Assembly (NCBI GenBank): GCA_963781195.1 | Contig: CAWAEZ010000005.1 | Span: 286,006-350,005 of the forward strand | Source of the DNA: JAJPKK01 sp963781195 | Lineage (GTDB): Bacteria; Pseudomonadota; Alphaproteobacteria; Rhizobiales; Xanthobacteraceae | Length of the DNA stretch: 64,000 bases | Direction: 5' to 3' | Part shown: positions 51,809-61,045 of the stretch, piece by piece | Numbering within the stretch: position 1 is the stretch's first letter | How the letters are laid out: every line of letters starts with the position of its first letter | Notes under the pieces: model-generated | The model's database searches: none | What the model was told of the DNA's origin: nothing | The model's input: only the letters and a program-made list of their open reading frames with translations | Made by a program: the position numbers and the translations under genes

Positions 51809-52341
51809 TTTTCTGCTCCTAACGTCTCGATCAGGCGGTCGCGGGCGCGCGCGAGGCGCGACATCACGGTGCCGATTGGCACCCCGGTAATTTCGGCGAT
51901 CTCGCGATAGCCGAGGCCTTGCACGTCGCGCAGCACCAGCGTCTCGCGAAACGCCGTCGGCAGCTCCGCGATCGCCGCCTGGAGCCGCATCTCGTCGGCC
52001 CGCGCGATCAGCGCCGTTTCCGGATCGTCCGGCGGCGGCGCCGCCACATGGTCGCGCGGCGACAGGCGCTCGGCCGCCTCGAGATCCTCGACCGGGACGA
52101 TGGCCGCCGGCCGGTTCTTGCGCAGCCAGTCATAGGCGGCGTTTCGGACGATCGCGAGCGTCCAGGCCCGGCCGTTGCCGCCGGAAAACCCGGAAATTCC
52201 GCGCAGCGCCCGCAGGCAGGCCTCCTGCACCACGTCCTCGGCGTCGGCACGGTTTCCCATTACCCACCGCGCCAACGCATAGGCGTCATCGAGGTGGGGC
52301 ACCACCACGTTGGCAAACCGCGTGTTGTCCGCCCGGTTCAC
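51805..52341 (-). CDS. ECF-type RNA polymerase sigma factor
   Basis: A 178-residue ECF sigma factor. The start is GTG at 52341 preceded by AGGAGG with a four-base spacer. Region 2 includes DAYALARWVMGNRADAEDVV (the core-binding and -10 parts) and RAWTLAIVRNAAYDWLRKNR; region 4 includes AIAELPTAFRETLVLRDVQG and YREIAEITGVPIGTVMSRLA for -35 binding. It is coupled to the anti-sigma gene. Such pairs control envelope or oxidative stress genes. No sigma-target promoter was identified. Confidence 0.95.
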   Translation of the reverse strand: MNRADNTRFANVVVPHLDDAYALARWVMGNRADAEDVVQEACLRALRGISGFSGGNGRAWTLAIVRNAAYDWLRKNRPAAIVPVEDLEAAERLSPRDHVAAPPPDDPETALIARADEMRLQAAIAELPTAFRETLVLRDVQGLGYREIAEITGVPIGTVMSRLARARDRLIETLGAEK

Positions 52342-52521
52342 AGCGCCTCCTGATGCATTTGCGTTCCGGACTGCCGGGGTGGTGGACCGCCCGATACGGG
52401 GAAAAGCCATAGGCCGCGCCTCGGCGCCGGGCAACCGCGACGACGGAAACGAGAGGACTTCGGTGGGCGGTGCGCGATACATCGGTGAGATGACTCGCGC
52501 GCCCTGCGTTTTATTCCCGGC

Positions 52522-54375
52522 CTATTCCGCCGCGGTGGCGGTGGCCGGCTCGGAATCGATGAAACCGCCCGACTGCCGGCGCCACAGCGCGGCGTAATGC
52601 CCGCCGGCGCGCAGCAATTCCTCGTGGGTGCCCTGCTCGACGATATGGCCGCGGTCGAGGATGACCAGCCGGTCCATCCGGGCGATGGTGGACAGCCGGT
52701 GCGCGATGGCGATCACGGTCTTGCCGGCCATCAGGGTGTCGAGGCTCGCCTGGATCGCACCCTCGACCTCGCTGTCGAGCGCCGAGGTCGCTTCGTCCAG
52801 CACCAGGATCGGGGCGTTCTTGAGGATGACCCGGGCGATGGCGACCCGCTGGCGCTGGCCGCCGGACAGCTTGACGCCGCGCTCGCCGACCTGGGCGTCA
52901 TAGCCGCGCCGTCCCCGCCAGTCCTCGAGGTCGGTGATGAACTCGTGAGCATGGGCGAGCTTGGCGGCGGCGACGATCTCGGCATCGCTCGCCTCCGGCC
53001 GCCCGTAGCGGATGTTGTCGCGAATCGAGCGGTGCAGCAGCGAGGTGTCCTGGGTCACCACGGAAATCTGCGTGCGCAGGCTCTCCTGGGTCGCCCCGGC
53101 GATGTCCTGGCCGTCGATCAGGATGCGGCCGTCCTCGATGTCGAAGAAGCGCAGCAGCAGGTTGACGAGGGTCGACTTGCCCGCACCGGAGCGGCCGACG
53201 AGGCCGATCCGCTCGCCGGCGTGCACGGTGAGGCTGAGCCCTTCGATGAGGCCGCTCTCGCGGCCGTAGCCGAACCGCACGTCCTCGAACCGGATCTCGC
53301 CGCGGGTGACCTTCAACTCCCGCGCGTCGGGTCGGTCGGCGAGGCCGATCGGCTTGGCGATCGTCATCATGCCTTCCTGCACGACGCCGATGTTCTCGAA
53401 GATTTCGGTGATCCGCATCGCCACCCAGCCGGCAATGCTGATGATCTGCCACGACAGCGGCAGCGCCATCGCCACGGTCCCGACGCTGACCTTGCCGTGC
53501 ACCCACAGCACGATGGCGACCGCGCCGGTGCCCGTCACCAGCATGGCGTTGAGGGTCGACAGGCAGAAGCTGAACAGCGTGTTGAGCCGCAGCGAGGTGT
53601 GGAACAGCGAGGTGTGCTCGTCGATGGCATCCCGCACATAGGCGTCCTCGTTGCGGGCGCGGGCGAACAGCTTCACCGTGAGAATGTTGGTGTAGGTATC
53701 GACGACCCGCCCGGTCAGCATCGAGCGCGACTCGGACACCTCCTTGGAGCGGTCGCGCATGCGCGGCACGAAGGTCCGCAACAGCACGAGATAGCCGACG
53801 AACCAGATGCTGATGGGCAGCGCCAGCCAGCGGTCGGCGGACGCCAGCAGCACCAGCGCGCTGGTGCCGTAGACGAGGATGTACCAGACGCCGGTGATGA
53901 GGGCGACGAGGGATTCCCGCACCGCCGGCCCGGTCTGCAGCACCCGCGTCGCAATGCGTCCGGCGAAGTCGTTCTGGAAGAACGCCCACGACTGCCGCGC
54001 CACGTGCCAGTGGGTCTGCCACCGGATCATGTTGGAAACGTTCGCGGAAATCGCCTGATGGGTGATGAGGTTCTGGGCCGTCAGCGCCAGCGGACGCAGG
54101 ATCAGCAGCACCGCCGCCATGCCCATCAGCATCCGCCAGGATTCACCCCACAGGCGGGCGGGATCGCTCCCCGTCACCAGGGTCACCACCCGGCCCATGA
54201 AGACGGGGATCATCGAATCGAGCAGGGCGACGAGGAACCCGGCGGCGAACAGGGCGACGAACAGGCCCTTCGCCTGGCGCGCATAGTGCCAATAGAACGC
54301 CGCAAGTCCGCTCGGGGGCGGGATCCGGGCGGCCTCGTGGGTGGGGTTCAGAACCTTTTCGAACAGGTGAAACAT
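52522..54375 (-). CDS. ABC exporter, fused permease-ATPase (MsbA/MDR-like)
   Basis: A 617-residue half-transporter. The membrane domain has about six helices within residues 30-320 (GLFVALFAAGFLVALLDSMI first). The ATPase domain has Walker A GRSGAGKSTLVNLLLRF, signature LSGGQRQRVAIARVIL, Walker B ILVLDEATSALD and switch His in AIAHRLST. It acts as a homodimer in the inner membrane exporting lipids, drugs or peptides. It stands between the sigma/anti-sigma pair and SemiSWEET without clear operon links. Confidence 0.93.
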   Translation of the reverse strand: MFHLFEKVLNPTHEAARIPPPSGLAAFYWHYARQAKGLFVALFAAGFLVALLDSMIPVFMGRVVTLVTGSDPARLWGESWRMLMGMAAVLLILRPLALTAQNLITHQAISANVSNMIRWQTHWHVARQSWAFFQNDFAGRIATRVLQTGPAVRESLVALITGVWYILVYGTSALVLLASADRWLALPISIWFVGYLVLLRTFVPRMRDRSKEVSESRSMLTGRVVDTYTNILTVKLFARARNEDAYVRDAIDEHTSLFHTSLRLNTLFSFCLSTLNAMLVTGTGAVAIVLWVHGKVSVGTVAMALPLSWQIISIAGWVAMRITEIFENIGVVQEGMMTIAKPIGLADRPDARELKVTRGEIRFEDVRFGYGRESGLIEGLSLTVHAGERIGLVGRSGAGKSTLVNLLLRFFDIEDGRILIDGQDIAGATQESLRTQISVVTQDTSLLHRSIRDNIRYGRPEASDAEIVAAAKLAHAHEFITDLEDWRGRRGYDAQVGERGVKLSGGQRQRVAIARVILKNAPILVLDEATSALDSEVEGAIQASLDTLMAGKTVIAIAHRLSTIARMDRLVILDRGHIVEQGTHEELLRAGGHYAALWRRQSGGFIDSEPATATAAE

Positions 54376-54621
54376 GTGGTTTGGAAACGGCCCTCAATGC
54401 AAAACGACGCCGGGCGTGCCAAAGCCGCCGGACGCTCGTCATCTCGGAGGTGATGGTGTTGCACCTAGACGGGCATCGTGACCAGACCGTGGCACGCGGG
54501 GGGTCCGCCGGTCACGTCATTGTCATTGCAGGCTCTGGTGGCCGGGTTGCCTTGGGGCCTTCGTGCCGGCGCTCGCTCCGCTGTCATAAAGCTGCAGGCG
54601 ATTCGGTTTTATTGCAGTTGC

Positions 54622-54882
54622 ATGAAGGGCTTTCTCGTCGATACCATCGGCATGACCGGGGCGGTGCTCACCACGGTGTGCTGGCTCCCGCAGGCGATCA
54701 AGGTCGTGCGGTCGCGGGACACCGCGGCGCTCTCCTTGGCCGGCACCGTGGCGTTCACGATCGGGATCGCGCTCTGGCTGATCTACGGCGTGGCGTTGAT
54801 GGACTGGCCGCTGATCACCTCGGACGCGGTCACGCTGGCGCTGATGGCCGTGATCGTCGCCATGAAGCTCAAGCACGGCTGA
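54622..54882 (+). CDS. SemiSWEET sugar transporter
   Basis: An 86-residue protein with three helices (GFLVDTIGMTGAVLTTVCWL; AALSLAGTVAFTIGIALWLI; ITSDAVTLALMAVIVAMKLK) and the PQ motif in WLPQAIKVVRSRDT. SemiSWEETs dimerise to a six-helix carrier for sugars. Length is standard. ATG 54622; the open frame from 54478 is a spurious extension. An alpha/beta-hydrolase gene follows 35 bases later. Confidence 0.9.
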   Translation: MKGFLVDTIGMTGAVLTTVCWLPQAIKVVRSRDTAALSLAGTVAFTIGIALWLIYGVALMDWPLITSDAVTLALMAVIVAMKLKHG

Positions 54883-54917
54883 GGCGCAGCGGGAAAACAC
54901 TCCAGGGGAAAGATCCG

Positions 54918-55844
54918 GTGAACGAAGAGAGCGTGGTCATCCCGTCCGCGGGCCTGAAGCTCGCCGGTGTCGTCGGCATCCCCGACGGCCTGAAACCCGG
55001 AGAGCGGCGGCCGGCATTGCTGGTGCTGCACGGCTTCGGCAGCAGCAAGGAATCAGGCAACGTCCTCCAGCCCGTCCGGGTGCTGGGCGACCTCGGCTAC
55101 GTCACGCTGCGGTTCGACATGCGCGGCTGCGGCGCGAGCGAGGGGGAGCACGGCCGCATCATCTGCCTCGACCAGGTCGAGGACACCAGCAGCGCGGTGT
55201 CCGTCCTCGGCCGGCATCCCGCCGTCGATCCCGCCCGCATCGGCGTCATCGGCACGAGCTTCGGGGGCGCCGTCGCGGTCTATGCCGGCGGCGTCGATCA
55301 CCGCATCGCCGTGGTGATCTCCAACGGCGGCTGGGGAAACGGCGAGCGCAAATTCCGCGGCCAGCACGCGACGCCGGAGGCGTGGGCGAAATTCACCGCG
55401 ATGCTCGAGGCGGGCCGCGCCCATCGCGCGCGCACCGGGCGCTCGCTGATGGTGCCGCGCTACGACATCGTGCCGATCCCGGCCCATGTGCGCGACACCC
55501 TCGCGAGCCAGGCGGTGCAGATGTTTCCGAGCGGCGCCGTCGAGATGTTTCCCGCGGAGACGGCGCAGAGCATGTTCGATTTCCGTGCCGACGACGTCGT
55601 CGGCAAGATCGCGCCGCGGCCGCTCCTGCTGCTGCACAGCGCCAGCGACAGCGTGACCCCGACCGAGCAGTCGATCGAGCTGTTCAAGCGCGCCGGGCAG
55701 CCGGCGGAGCTGCATCTCTTCAGCGATACCGACCACTTCATGTTCGCCGAAGGCAACGCCCGGGTGTGGGGCGTGTTGCGCGATTGGCTGCGCGATTATT
55801 TCCCGGTCGCGGCGAGTTCGTCGGCCGCAGCCGCCATCGCGTGA
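54918..55844 (+). CDS. Alpha/beta-hydrolase (dipeptidyl-peptidase/esterase-like)
   Basis: A 308-residue alpha/beta-hydrolase. GTG start at 54918 behind AGGGGAAAG. The oxyanion region is LLVLHGFGSSKES, the nucleophile elbow GTSFGGAVAVYAG (G-x-S-x-G-G), and the late acid/His segments HSASDSVTPTEQS and TDHFMFAEG. It lacks a signal peptide. Substrate unknown; it may be an esterase or peptidase for small molecules. Probably transcribed with the SemiSWEET gene. Confidence 0.88.
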   Translation: MNEESVVIPSAGLKLAGVVGIPDGLKPGERRPALLVLHGFGSSKESGNVLQPVRVLGDLGYVTLRFDMRGCGASEGEHGRIICLDQVEDTSSAVSVLGRHPAVDPARIGVIGTSFGGAVAVYAGGVDHRIAVVISNGGWGNGERKFRGQHATPEAWAKFTAMLEAGRAHRARTGRSLMVPRYDIVPIPAHVRDTLASQAVQMFPSGAVEMFPAETAQSMFDFRADDVVGKIAPRPLLLLHSASDSVTPTEQSIELFKRAGQPAELHLFSDTDHFMFAEGNARVWGVLRDWLRDYFPVAASSSAAAAIA

Positions 55845-55871
55845 GGACGGGCAGCTCCGGCGCCCAGCTCG

Positions 55872-55945
55872 GCACGGTGGGCAAAGCGAACCGCCCACCT
55901 CGACCTCACCGCATGGGCACGGCGCAAGCGCGCCTTGCCCCTGAC
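55872..55945. repeat. Dispersed GGTGGGCAAAG-type palindromes
   Basis: CACGGTGGGCAAAGCGAACC and its inverted kin GGCGCAAGCGCGCCTTGCCC form two neighbouring imperfect hairpins after the hydrolase gene. The core is the same as the inverted repeat at 3994-4097. Confidence 0.55.
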
Positions 55946-55963
55946 GGGTTCAGCGCACGTCAG

Positions 55964-56293
55964 TTAATTGCAGACCTGGACCTGCGGGCGCACCCAGGCG
56001 CCGCGCCACTGGTCCCACACCGGCGCGCCGGGCGCGTAGTAGCAGGTGGGCGCGGGCGCAACGTACACCGGAGGCGGCGGGGCGTAGACCGGGGCCGGCG
56101 CATAATACACCGGCGGAGGCGGCCGCACCGCGGAGCCGATGATGGCGCCGGCGGCCAGGCCGCCGATGATGCCGGCCGCGACCGCGCCGCCGTCTCCGGC
56201 GTGCGCCGGGATCGGCGCGGCGAGAAGCGACACGGTCAGGAGCGACGCGCTGAGGAGCAACGCGGTTGGTCTTGCCGCAACGACTGGTTTCAT
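55964..56293 (-). CDS. Secreted proline-rich protein with Gly zipper
   Basis: A 109-residue protein from ATG 56293. Signal peptide (RPTALLLSASLLTVSLLAAP), then a glycine-zipper-like segment AVAAGIIGGLAAGAIIGSAV that could insert in or line a membrane, then Pro/Tyr/Ala repeats (PPPPVYYAPAPVYAPPPP) and a final Trp/Cys part. The type is common in Rhizobiales outer-layer proteins. The open frame upstream of 56293 adds nothing recognisable. Confidence 0.75.
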   Translation of the reverse strand: MKPVVAARPTALLLSASLLTVSLLAAPIPAHAGDGGAVAAGIIGGLAAGAIIGSAVRPPPPVYYAPAPVYAPPPPVYVAPAPTCYYAPGAPVWDQWRGAWVRPQVQVCN

Positions 56294-56415
56294 GGTGTCC
56301 CCGGATTTGCTTAGTATTTTATCGGAAGTTAACGGGACACTCTTTACGATCGGTAAAGACCGCGACGCGGCGTCGCTTCGGCGGGCGGCCTCCCGAGCCT
56401 CACACCAGAAAGCCG

Positions 56416-57054
56416 TCACACCAGAAACGGGTTGGTCGCACGCTCGCGGCCGATGGTGCTCGCCGGCCCGTGTCCGCAGATGAAGGCGACGTCGTCGCCG
56501 AGCGGGATGAGTTTGTCGTTGATCGATTTGATCAACGTCGCATGGTCGCCGCCCGGCAGGTCGGTGCGGCCGATCGACCCCGCAAACAACACGTCGCCGA
56601 CGATGGCGAAGCGTTCGGCCGGATTGACGAAAGCGACGCTGCCAGGCGAATGGCCGGGACAATGCAGCACGCCGAAGTGCAGCGCGCCGATCGAGACCTC
56701 GTCGCCGTCGTCGAGCCAGCGGTCCGGCACCACGTTACGCGCGCTGAACATGCCGAACTTCAAGCCGCTCGCGGCGACGTGGCTGAGCCAGAACTCTTCG
56801 GCGCGATGCGGCCCCTCGATCGGCACGCCGAACTCCTCGCGCAGTTCGGCCGCGCCGCCCGCATGGTCGATATGGCCGTGGGTGAGCCAGATCTTCTCCA
56901 CCGTGACCGCGGCCTCGGCAATCGCCTGGCGCACGCGCGGCAGGTCGCCGCCGGGATCGATCACCACCGCGCGCAAGGTCTGCGTGCACCACAGAAGCGT
57001 GCAGTTCTGCTGGAAATCGGTGACCGGAATAATGGCGGCGCGAATATTCTGCAT
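56416..57054 (-). CDS. MBL-fold metallo-hydrolase (YcbL/GloB-like)
   Basis: A 212-residue metallo-beta-lactamase-fold hydrolase. Metal ligands sit in LTHGHIDHAGGAAEL (HxHxDH), HCPGHSPGSVAF, VLFAGSIGRTDLPGGD (bridging Asp) and FICGHGPAST. This matches the YcbL/glyoxalase-II-like group that hydrolyses S-lactoylglutathione or related thioesters with Zn2+/Fe. The start (MQNIRAAIIPVTDFQQNC) includes the typical FQQNC motif of this subgroup. No operon partner. Confidence 0.93.
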   Translation of the reverse strand: MQNIRAAIIPVTDFQQNCTLLWCTQTLRAVVIDPGGDLPRVRQAIAEAAVTVEKIWLTHGHIDHAGGAAELREEFGVPIEGPHRAEEFWLSHVAASGLKFGMFSARNVVPDRWLDDGDEVSIGALHFGVLHCPGHSPGSVAFVNPAERFAIVGDVLFAGSIGRTDLPGGDHATLIKSINDKLIPLGDDVAFICGHGPASTIGRERATNPFLV

Positions 57055-57169
57055 GTCGCGTCTCCCTCACCGGCCGATGAAGCGGGTCGGCAAGGCCCAT
57101 GCGAAAGGACCGTTCGGGGAGCCCTCGTAGCGCGATCCGGTCGCGGGCAACAGGAGAAACTTCAGCCGG

Positions 57170-58177
57170 TCAGTCCGGCGCAACATTGGCCGCCTTGATG
57201 ATCGGCCACCATTTTGCAGCTTCGGCCCGTTGGTAGGTGCCGAGCGCCTCGGGCGTCATCTGGTCGGCCGGAGGGCCGTCGAGGCCGAGGCCCGCGAGCT
57301 TTTCGCGCACCGCCGGCTCGCCGAGCGCCGCAACCACGGCGGCGTTGAGCTTGTCGACGATCGGCCTCGGCGTCCCGTGCGGAACCCACATGCCGTTCCA
57401 CACTTCCATCTGGAATGCCGGCAGCCCGGCTTCGACCACGGTCGGGATGTCCGGGGCCGACGGCAGTCGCGCGGACGCCGTCACCGCGAACGGCTTGATG
57501 GTTCCCTGCCGCACCTGCGGCAGGCAGTTCGAGGCCTGGTCGATGATCATGTCGATCTGTCCGGCGACCAGGTCCTGCAGCGCGGGTCCGGTGCCGCGAT
57601 ACGGGACGAACGACACCTGGACGCCGGTCAGGCTCTGCAACAGCAGGCTCGCTATGTGCGAGCCCGAGCCGGCGCCGGCGGTGCCGGCCGCGATCTTGCC
57701 GGGGTTCGCCTTGAGGTGGGCGAGCAACTGCTTGAAGTCGGTGGCGGGGAAGTTCTTGCGGGTCACCACGATCATCGGATTGCTGGGCAGCCGCACCAGC
57801 GGGTCGAGGTCGTTCAGGAGATCGTATTTCAGCGGATAGATCGCGCCGTTCGCCACGTGGGTGCCGAAATGGCCGATGCTGAGGGTGTAACCATCCGGCG
57901 CTGACGAAACGACACGGCCGACCCCGATCGAGCCGCCTGCTCCGGTGACGTTCTCGATCAGCACCGGCTGCCCCATGGCGGCCCGAATGCGCTCGCCGAG
58001 CACGCGCGCCAGCACATCGGTCGGGCCGCCGGCCGCGAAGGGGACGACAATGGTGATCGGACGAGTGGGGTAGCTCTGCGCCGCCGCGGGGGACACGCTC
58101 GCTCCCGTCAGAACCGCCATTGCCGTCACCATTGCAATGGGTGCCAGGGCGAACGCCGTCACTCGTGCCAGGATCAT
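57170..58177 (-). CDS. Bug/TctC-family periplasmic substrate-binding protein
   Basis: A 335-residue Bug protein from ATG 58177, set by AGGGAGGTTG just upstream. Signal peptide ends near SPAAAQSYP; signature YPTRPITIVVPFAAGGPTDV and loop ENVTGAGGSIGVGRVV. Like the other Bug proteins here it is an orphan without membrane partners. A truncated fourth family member lies at 60.3 kb. Its ligand may be a carboxylate. Confidence 0.93.
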   Translation of the reverse strand: MILARVTAFALAPIAMVTAMAVLTGASVSPAAAQSYPTRPITIVVPFAAGGPTDVLARVLGERIRAAMGQPVLIENVTGAGGSIGVGRVVSSAPDGYTLSIGHFGTHVANGAIYPLKYDLLNDLDPLVRLPSNPMIVVTRKNFPATDFKQLLAHLKANPGKIAAGTAGAGSGSHIASLLLQSLTGVQVSFVPYRGTGPALQDLVAGQIDMIIDQASNCLPQVRQGTIKPFAVTASARLPSAPDIPTVVEAGLPAFQMEVWNGMWVPHGTPRPIVDKLNAAVVAALGEPAVREKLAGLGLDGPPADQMTPEALGTYQRAEAAKWWPIIKAANVAPD

Positions 58178-58394
58178 CGACAACCTCCCTTTTCTGTTTA
58201 TGGCGGTGAGCTTAGACGTTCGGGCGACCATCCGGAACCGCTGCCGTGTCGCAGGCCCGTTAACCGGATGTTAACCATATTCCACCAGTTTGCCTCGGAT
58301 AGTAACTTTGGCCGACACAATCAGGACGAACAGCGGCCCAAGTAGCGTCCAATGTTCGCCTCGGGGAAAACTTGATTCGCAACAGGAGGGCGCC

Positions 58395-58592
58395 ATGTTC
58401 GCCCAATTCCACTCCGCTCACATCAACTCCGCTCACGTCACCAATGTCGGGTTCGCGGTGTCGCGGCAACGCCGGTCGCCCGTGCTCGCGGAACTCATCG
58501 CCACCGTCGCGCTCATCGTCTCGATCGCACTCGTGGCAACGGCGGTCTCGATGGGAATCGCCAACGCCGAAGTTCCGTTCATAGCCTTCTGA
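58395..58592 (+). CDS. Small single-span membrane protein
   Basis: A 65-residue protein. ATG 58395 has a strong ribosome site, AGGAGGGCGCC. One hydrophobic segment (LAELIATVALIVSIALVATA, ~32-52) near the C-terminus; the N-terminus is His/Ser/Arg-rich. No family recognised. The strong start signal suggests it is really expressed. Confidence 0.6.
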   Translation: MFAQFHSAHINSAHVTNVGFAVSRQRRSPVLAELIATVALIVSIALVATAVSMGIANAEVPFIAF

Positions 58593-58727
58593 GTTGCTTC
58601 GCCCCAATGACGACTCGGGTTGCGGCGCGGCGGGAATCCGGCGCCGTCGATCCGTTTGAGCCGGCCGTCAGTCGGTCTATAGTCCGCGCCCCGAATCCGG
58701 GGACATCGCGTGGGCCGGCTGAGCGAA

Positions 58728-59984
58728 ATGAACCGAACGTCGATCGAGACCAGGCAGTCCTGGGTGGTGGCGAGCGTTGCGCTCGTCGCCATGGGTTGCT
58801 CGTTCGGCGCGCCCTGGGTCGCCGTCGTCGCGCTGAAGGCGATCGCGGCGGAACTCGGCGGCTCGCGTTCGACGCCGGCGCTCGCCGGATCGTTGAGCTG
58901 GTTCGGAGTCGGTTTCGGCGGCCTCGTGATGGGACATATCGCCGACCGCATCGGGGTTCGTTGGACCGTGATGTTCGGCGCCGTCATGATCTGCGTCGGG
59001 CTCGCAATCTCGTCGCTGGGGGCGCCGTGGCAGCTCTATGTCGGCCACGGGCTGTTCATCGGCTTCCTGGGCAATGGCGGGATCAACGCGCCGCTGTACG
59101 TCTATGTGAGCCGCTGGTTCGATCGCCGCCGCGGCTCGGCACTCGCGCTCATTTCCAGCGGCGCCTATCTGGCCGGCGCGGTATGGCCGCCGATCTTCGA
59201 GCGGGTGATCGCGGCGATCGGCTGGCGCCAGACCATGTGGTCGTTCGGGCTCCTGGAAATGGTGGTGATCGTCCCGCTGGCCGCGATCTTCCTGCGTCCG
59301 CCTCCCGACCTTTCCTACGCGAATTTCGGCGGGTATGCGGACCCCAAGCCCGGACCGGTCCTGGGCTGGCCGTCGAACGTCGTGTTCTCCCTGCTGTGCG
59401 TGGCCTCCTTCCTGTGCTGCATGCCGATGGCATTGCCCCAGACTCATCTCATCGCGTTCTGCTCGGACCTCGGCATCCTGCCAAGTCACGGCGCGGCGAT
59501 GCTCTCGGTGGTGCTCGGCAGCGGATTTCTTTGCCGCCAGCTGTGGGGCTATTTTTCGGACCGAGCGGGAGGGCTCGCGACGCTCGTCGTCTGCTCCGCC
59601 GTCCAGGCCATCGCCCTCTCCGCCTTCCTGATGACGCAGGACGAGGTCGGCCTGTTCACGGTGTCGGCCCTGTTCGGGATCGGATTCTCGGGCCTGCTGC
59701 CCGCCTATGTGCTCGCCTTGCGGCAATTCTATCCGGTGAGGGATGCGCGTTGGCGGGTGCCGACGCTGCTGCTGTTCAGCGGCTCCGGCATGGCCGCCGG
59801 CGCCTGGGTCGGCGGGGCGCTCTACGATGCATTCGGATATTACGGGCCGGCGTTTCTGACTGCGATCATCGCGAATATCTTCAATTTCGCGATCGTGGCG
59901 GCGCTCCTGCTGCGCTATCACTCCGGCCCCCATCGCCCGGGCGCTCATAACTCGAACCCGCGCGCGACCCTGAAGCCCGCCTAG
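58728..59984 (+). CDS. Major facilitator superfamily transporter (monocarboxylate-type)
   Basis: A 418-residue MFS carrier with about 12 helices. It has the loop-2 motif GHIADRIGVRW and SRWFDRRRGSALALISSGAY, typical of the monocarboxylate/oxalate-formate-like group. Start at ATG 58728 (MNRTSIETRQS) or GTG 58710. The substrate is probably an organic anion. Its stop overlaps by two bases the stop of a convergent truncated membrane gene. Confidence 0.9.
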   Translation: MNRTSIETRQSWVVASVALVAMGCSFGAPWVAVVALKAIAAELGGSRSTPALAGSLSWFGVGFGGLVMGHIADRIGVRWTVMFGAVMICVGLAISSLGAPWQLYVGHGLFIGFLGNGGINAPLYVYVSRWFDRRRGSALALISSGAYLAGAVWPPIFERVIAAIGWRQTMWSFGLLEMVVIVPLAAIFLRPPPDLSYANFGGYADPKPGPVLGWPSNVVFSLLCVASFLCCMPMALPQTHLIAFCSDLGILPSHGAAMLSVVLGSGFLCRQLWGYFSDRAGGLATLVVCSAVQAIALSAFLMTQDEVGLFTVSALFGIGFSGLLPAYVLALRQFYPVRDARWRVPTLLLFSGSGMAAGAWVGGALYDAFGYYGPAFLTAIIANIFNFAIVAALLLRYHSGPHRPGAHNSNPRATLKPA

Positions 59985-60185
59985 ATCTGGCGGCTTGGGG
60001 CGGCGGGTGCTTTCGGGCGGTCGCCCGACGCGCCGGCCCACCGGGAGATCGCCCCCGCCACCAGAACCGGAATCATCATTGCCATGAGAAACAGGGCGGG
60101 CAACACCGGGACAGCGAAGCGGACCGGATTGTTCAGGGGCACCGTCGCGAGCGCGAGGAAAATCAGCAGCAGGCCCGCCGATCAC
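59981..60185 (-). pseudogene. C-terminal remnant of an unknown membrane protein
   Basis: On the minus strand a frame ending at 59981 encodes AGLLLIFLALATVPLNNPVR, a second hydrophobic run (FLMAMMIPVLVAGAISRWAG) and a short tail. An in-frame stop cuts it at about 60185; upstream the apparent continuation (GPFEIAARVIGG) lies in a neighbouring frame. The gene has lost most of its front. Family not recognised. Confidence 0.45.
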
Positions 60186-60258
60186 TCGCGCTGCGATCTC
60201 GAAAGGGCCTCCGCCGCAAATGCCACGATAAAGCGCTCTGGTTTCCTACCAGCGCGAC

Positions 60259-60501
60259 CGGAAGCTTCTCGTAAAGGGTCGCGTTGATTGCAGCCCCGGA
60301 ATTCACCAATAGCAACGTGTAACCGTCAAGCACAGACTTCGCGACCGAGGCCATGGCGATATTGGCGCCGGCATCAGGGCGGTCCTCGACAACAAACTGC
60401 TGACCCAGCCGCTCTGAGAGCCATTGGGCAATCAGGCGACCAGCCAAGTCGGCGCCCCCGCCTGGAGCAGAGCCGACGATCAAGCGCATCGGCCGCGTCG
60501 A
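60259..60501 (-). pseudogene. Truncated Bug/TctC-family binding protein fragment
   Basis: About 80 residues match only the first third of a Bug protein: STRPMRLIVGSAPGGGADLA, then RLGQQFVVEDRPDAGANIAM and DGYTLLLVNSGAAINATLYE. There is no signal peptide before it, and after EKLP the similarity ends. It marks the boundary where host-like catabolic DNA gives way to the mobile region to the right. Confidence 0.75.
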
Positions 60502-60739
60502 TAGGCTTCCGCCCTCGTGAGGCGCGAGACGGTCGGAGGGAGGCCGCGCCTCGCAAAGCGCCGCGGCATGGAAGCGTGTCCCTCTCGACCCACGCTCTTT
60601 TGAAATCTCCGCAGCGCGGGCTGCGGTGCCCAACGCACGCTGAAAAAACAGCGAAAAAACAGCGAAAGCCGATCCCTGCTGGAGGCATGCAGTTCGCAGG
60701 TCGTGAATGCGCGAGGACCATCAGTGCTGGATATATCAA

Positions 60740-61045
60740 TCACCGTTTCGCAAGGGCCCGTTGCATTTCCTCGACAACTTCTCGAAGCATTCGCTGGCCC
60801 CGCTCGTACCGCTCATCGATACTGCATTCGACGTGGTACAGTAAATCCAGGCCTTTGAGTTCCTCGACCTCCTCGACTGTAAGTGTATTCCGACGATACC
60901 GCATCAACCTGAGCTCCCGCCAGCGAGCACGACGTGCGAGTTCCGCCCGCTCGGCTTCGTCGCAGACCTCGAGCCGGACGTTGTTCGATGCCTGAAGCTT
61001 TTGTTCGAGACGCGTGAGGCGCGCCCGGATCCCGCGGCCGATCAT
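60740..61045 (-). CDS. Helical hypothetical protein, third gene of the DUF3102/DUF5681 operon
   Basis: A 101-residue protein rich in Arg, Glu and Leu, predicted coiled coil (RARLTRLEQKLQASNNVRLE; VEEVEELKGLDLLYHVECSI). No family recognised. Its ATG overlaps the stop of the DUF5681 gene by four bases (61042-61045), so it is translationally coupled. Confidence 0.7.
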   Translation of the reverse strand: MIGRGIRARLTRLEQKLQASNNVRLEVCDEAERAELARRARWRELRLMRYRRNTLTVEEVEELKGLDLLYHVECSIDERYERGQRMLREVVEEMQRALAKR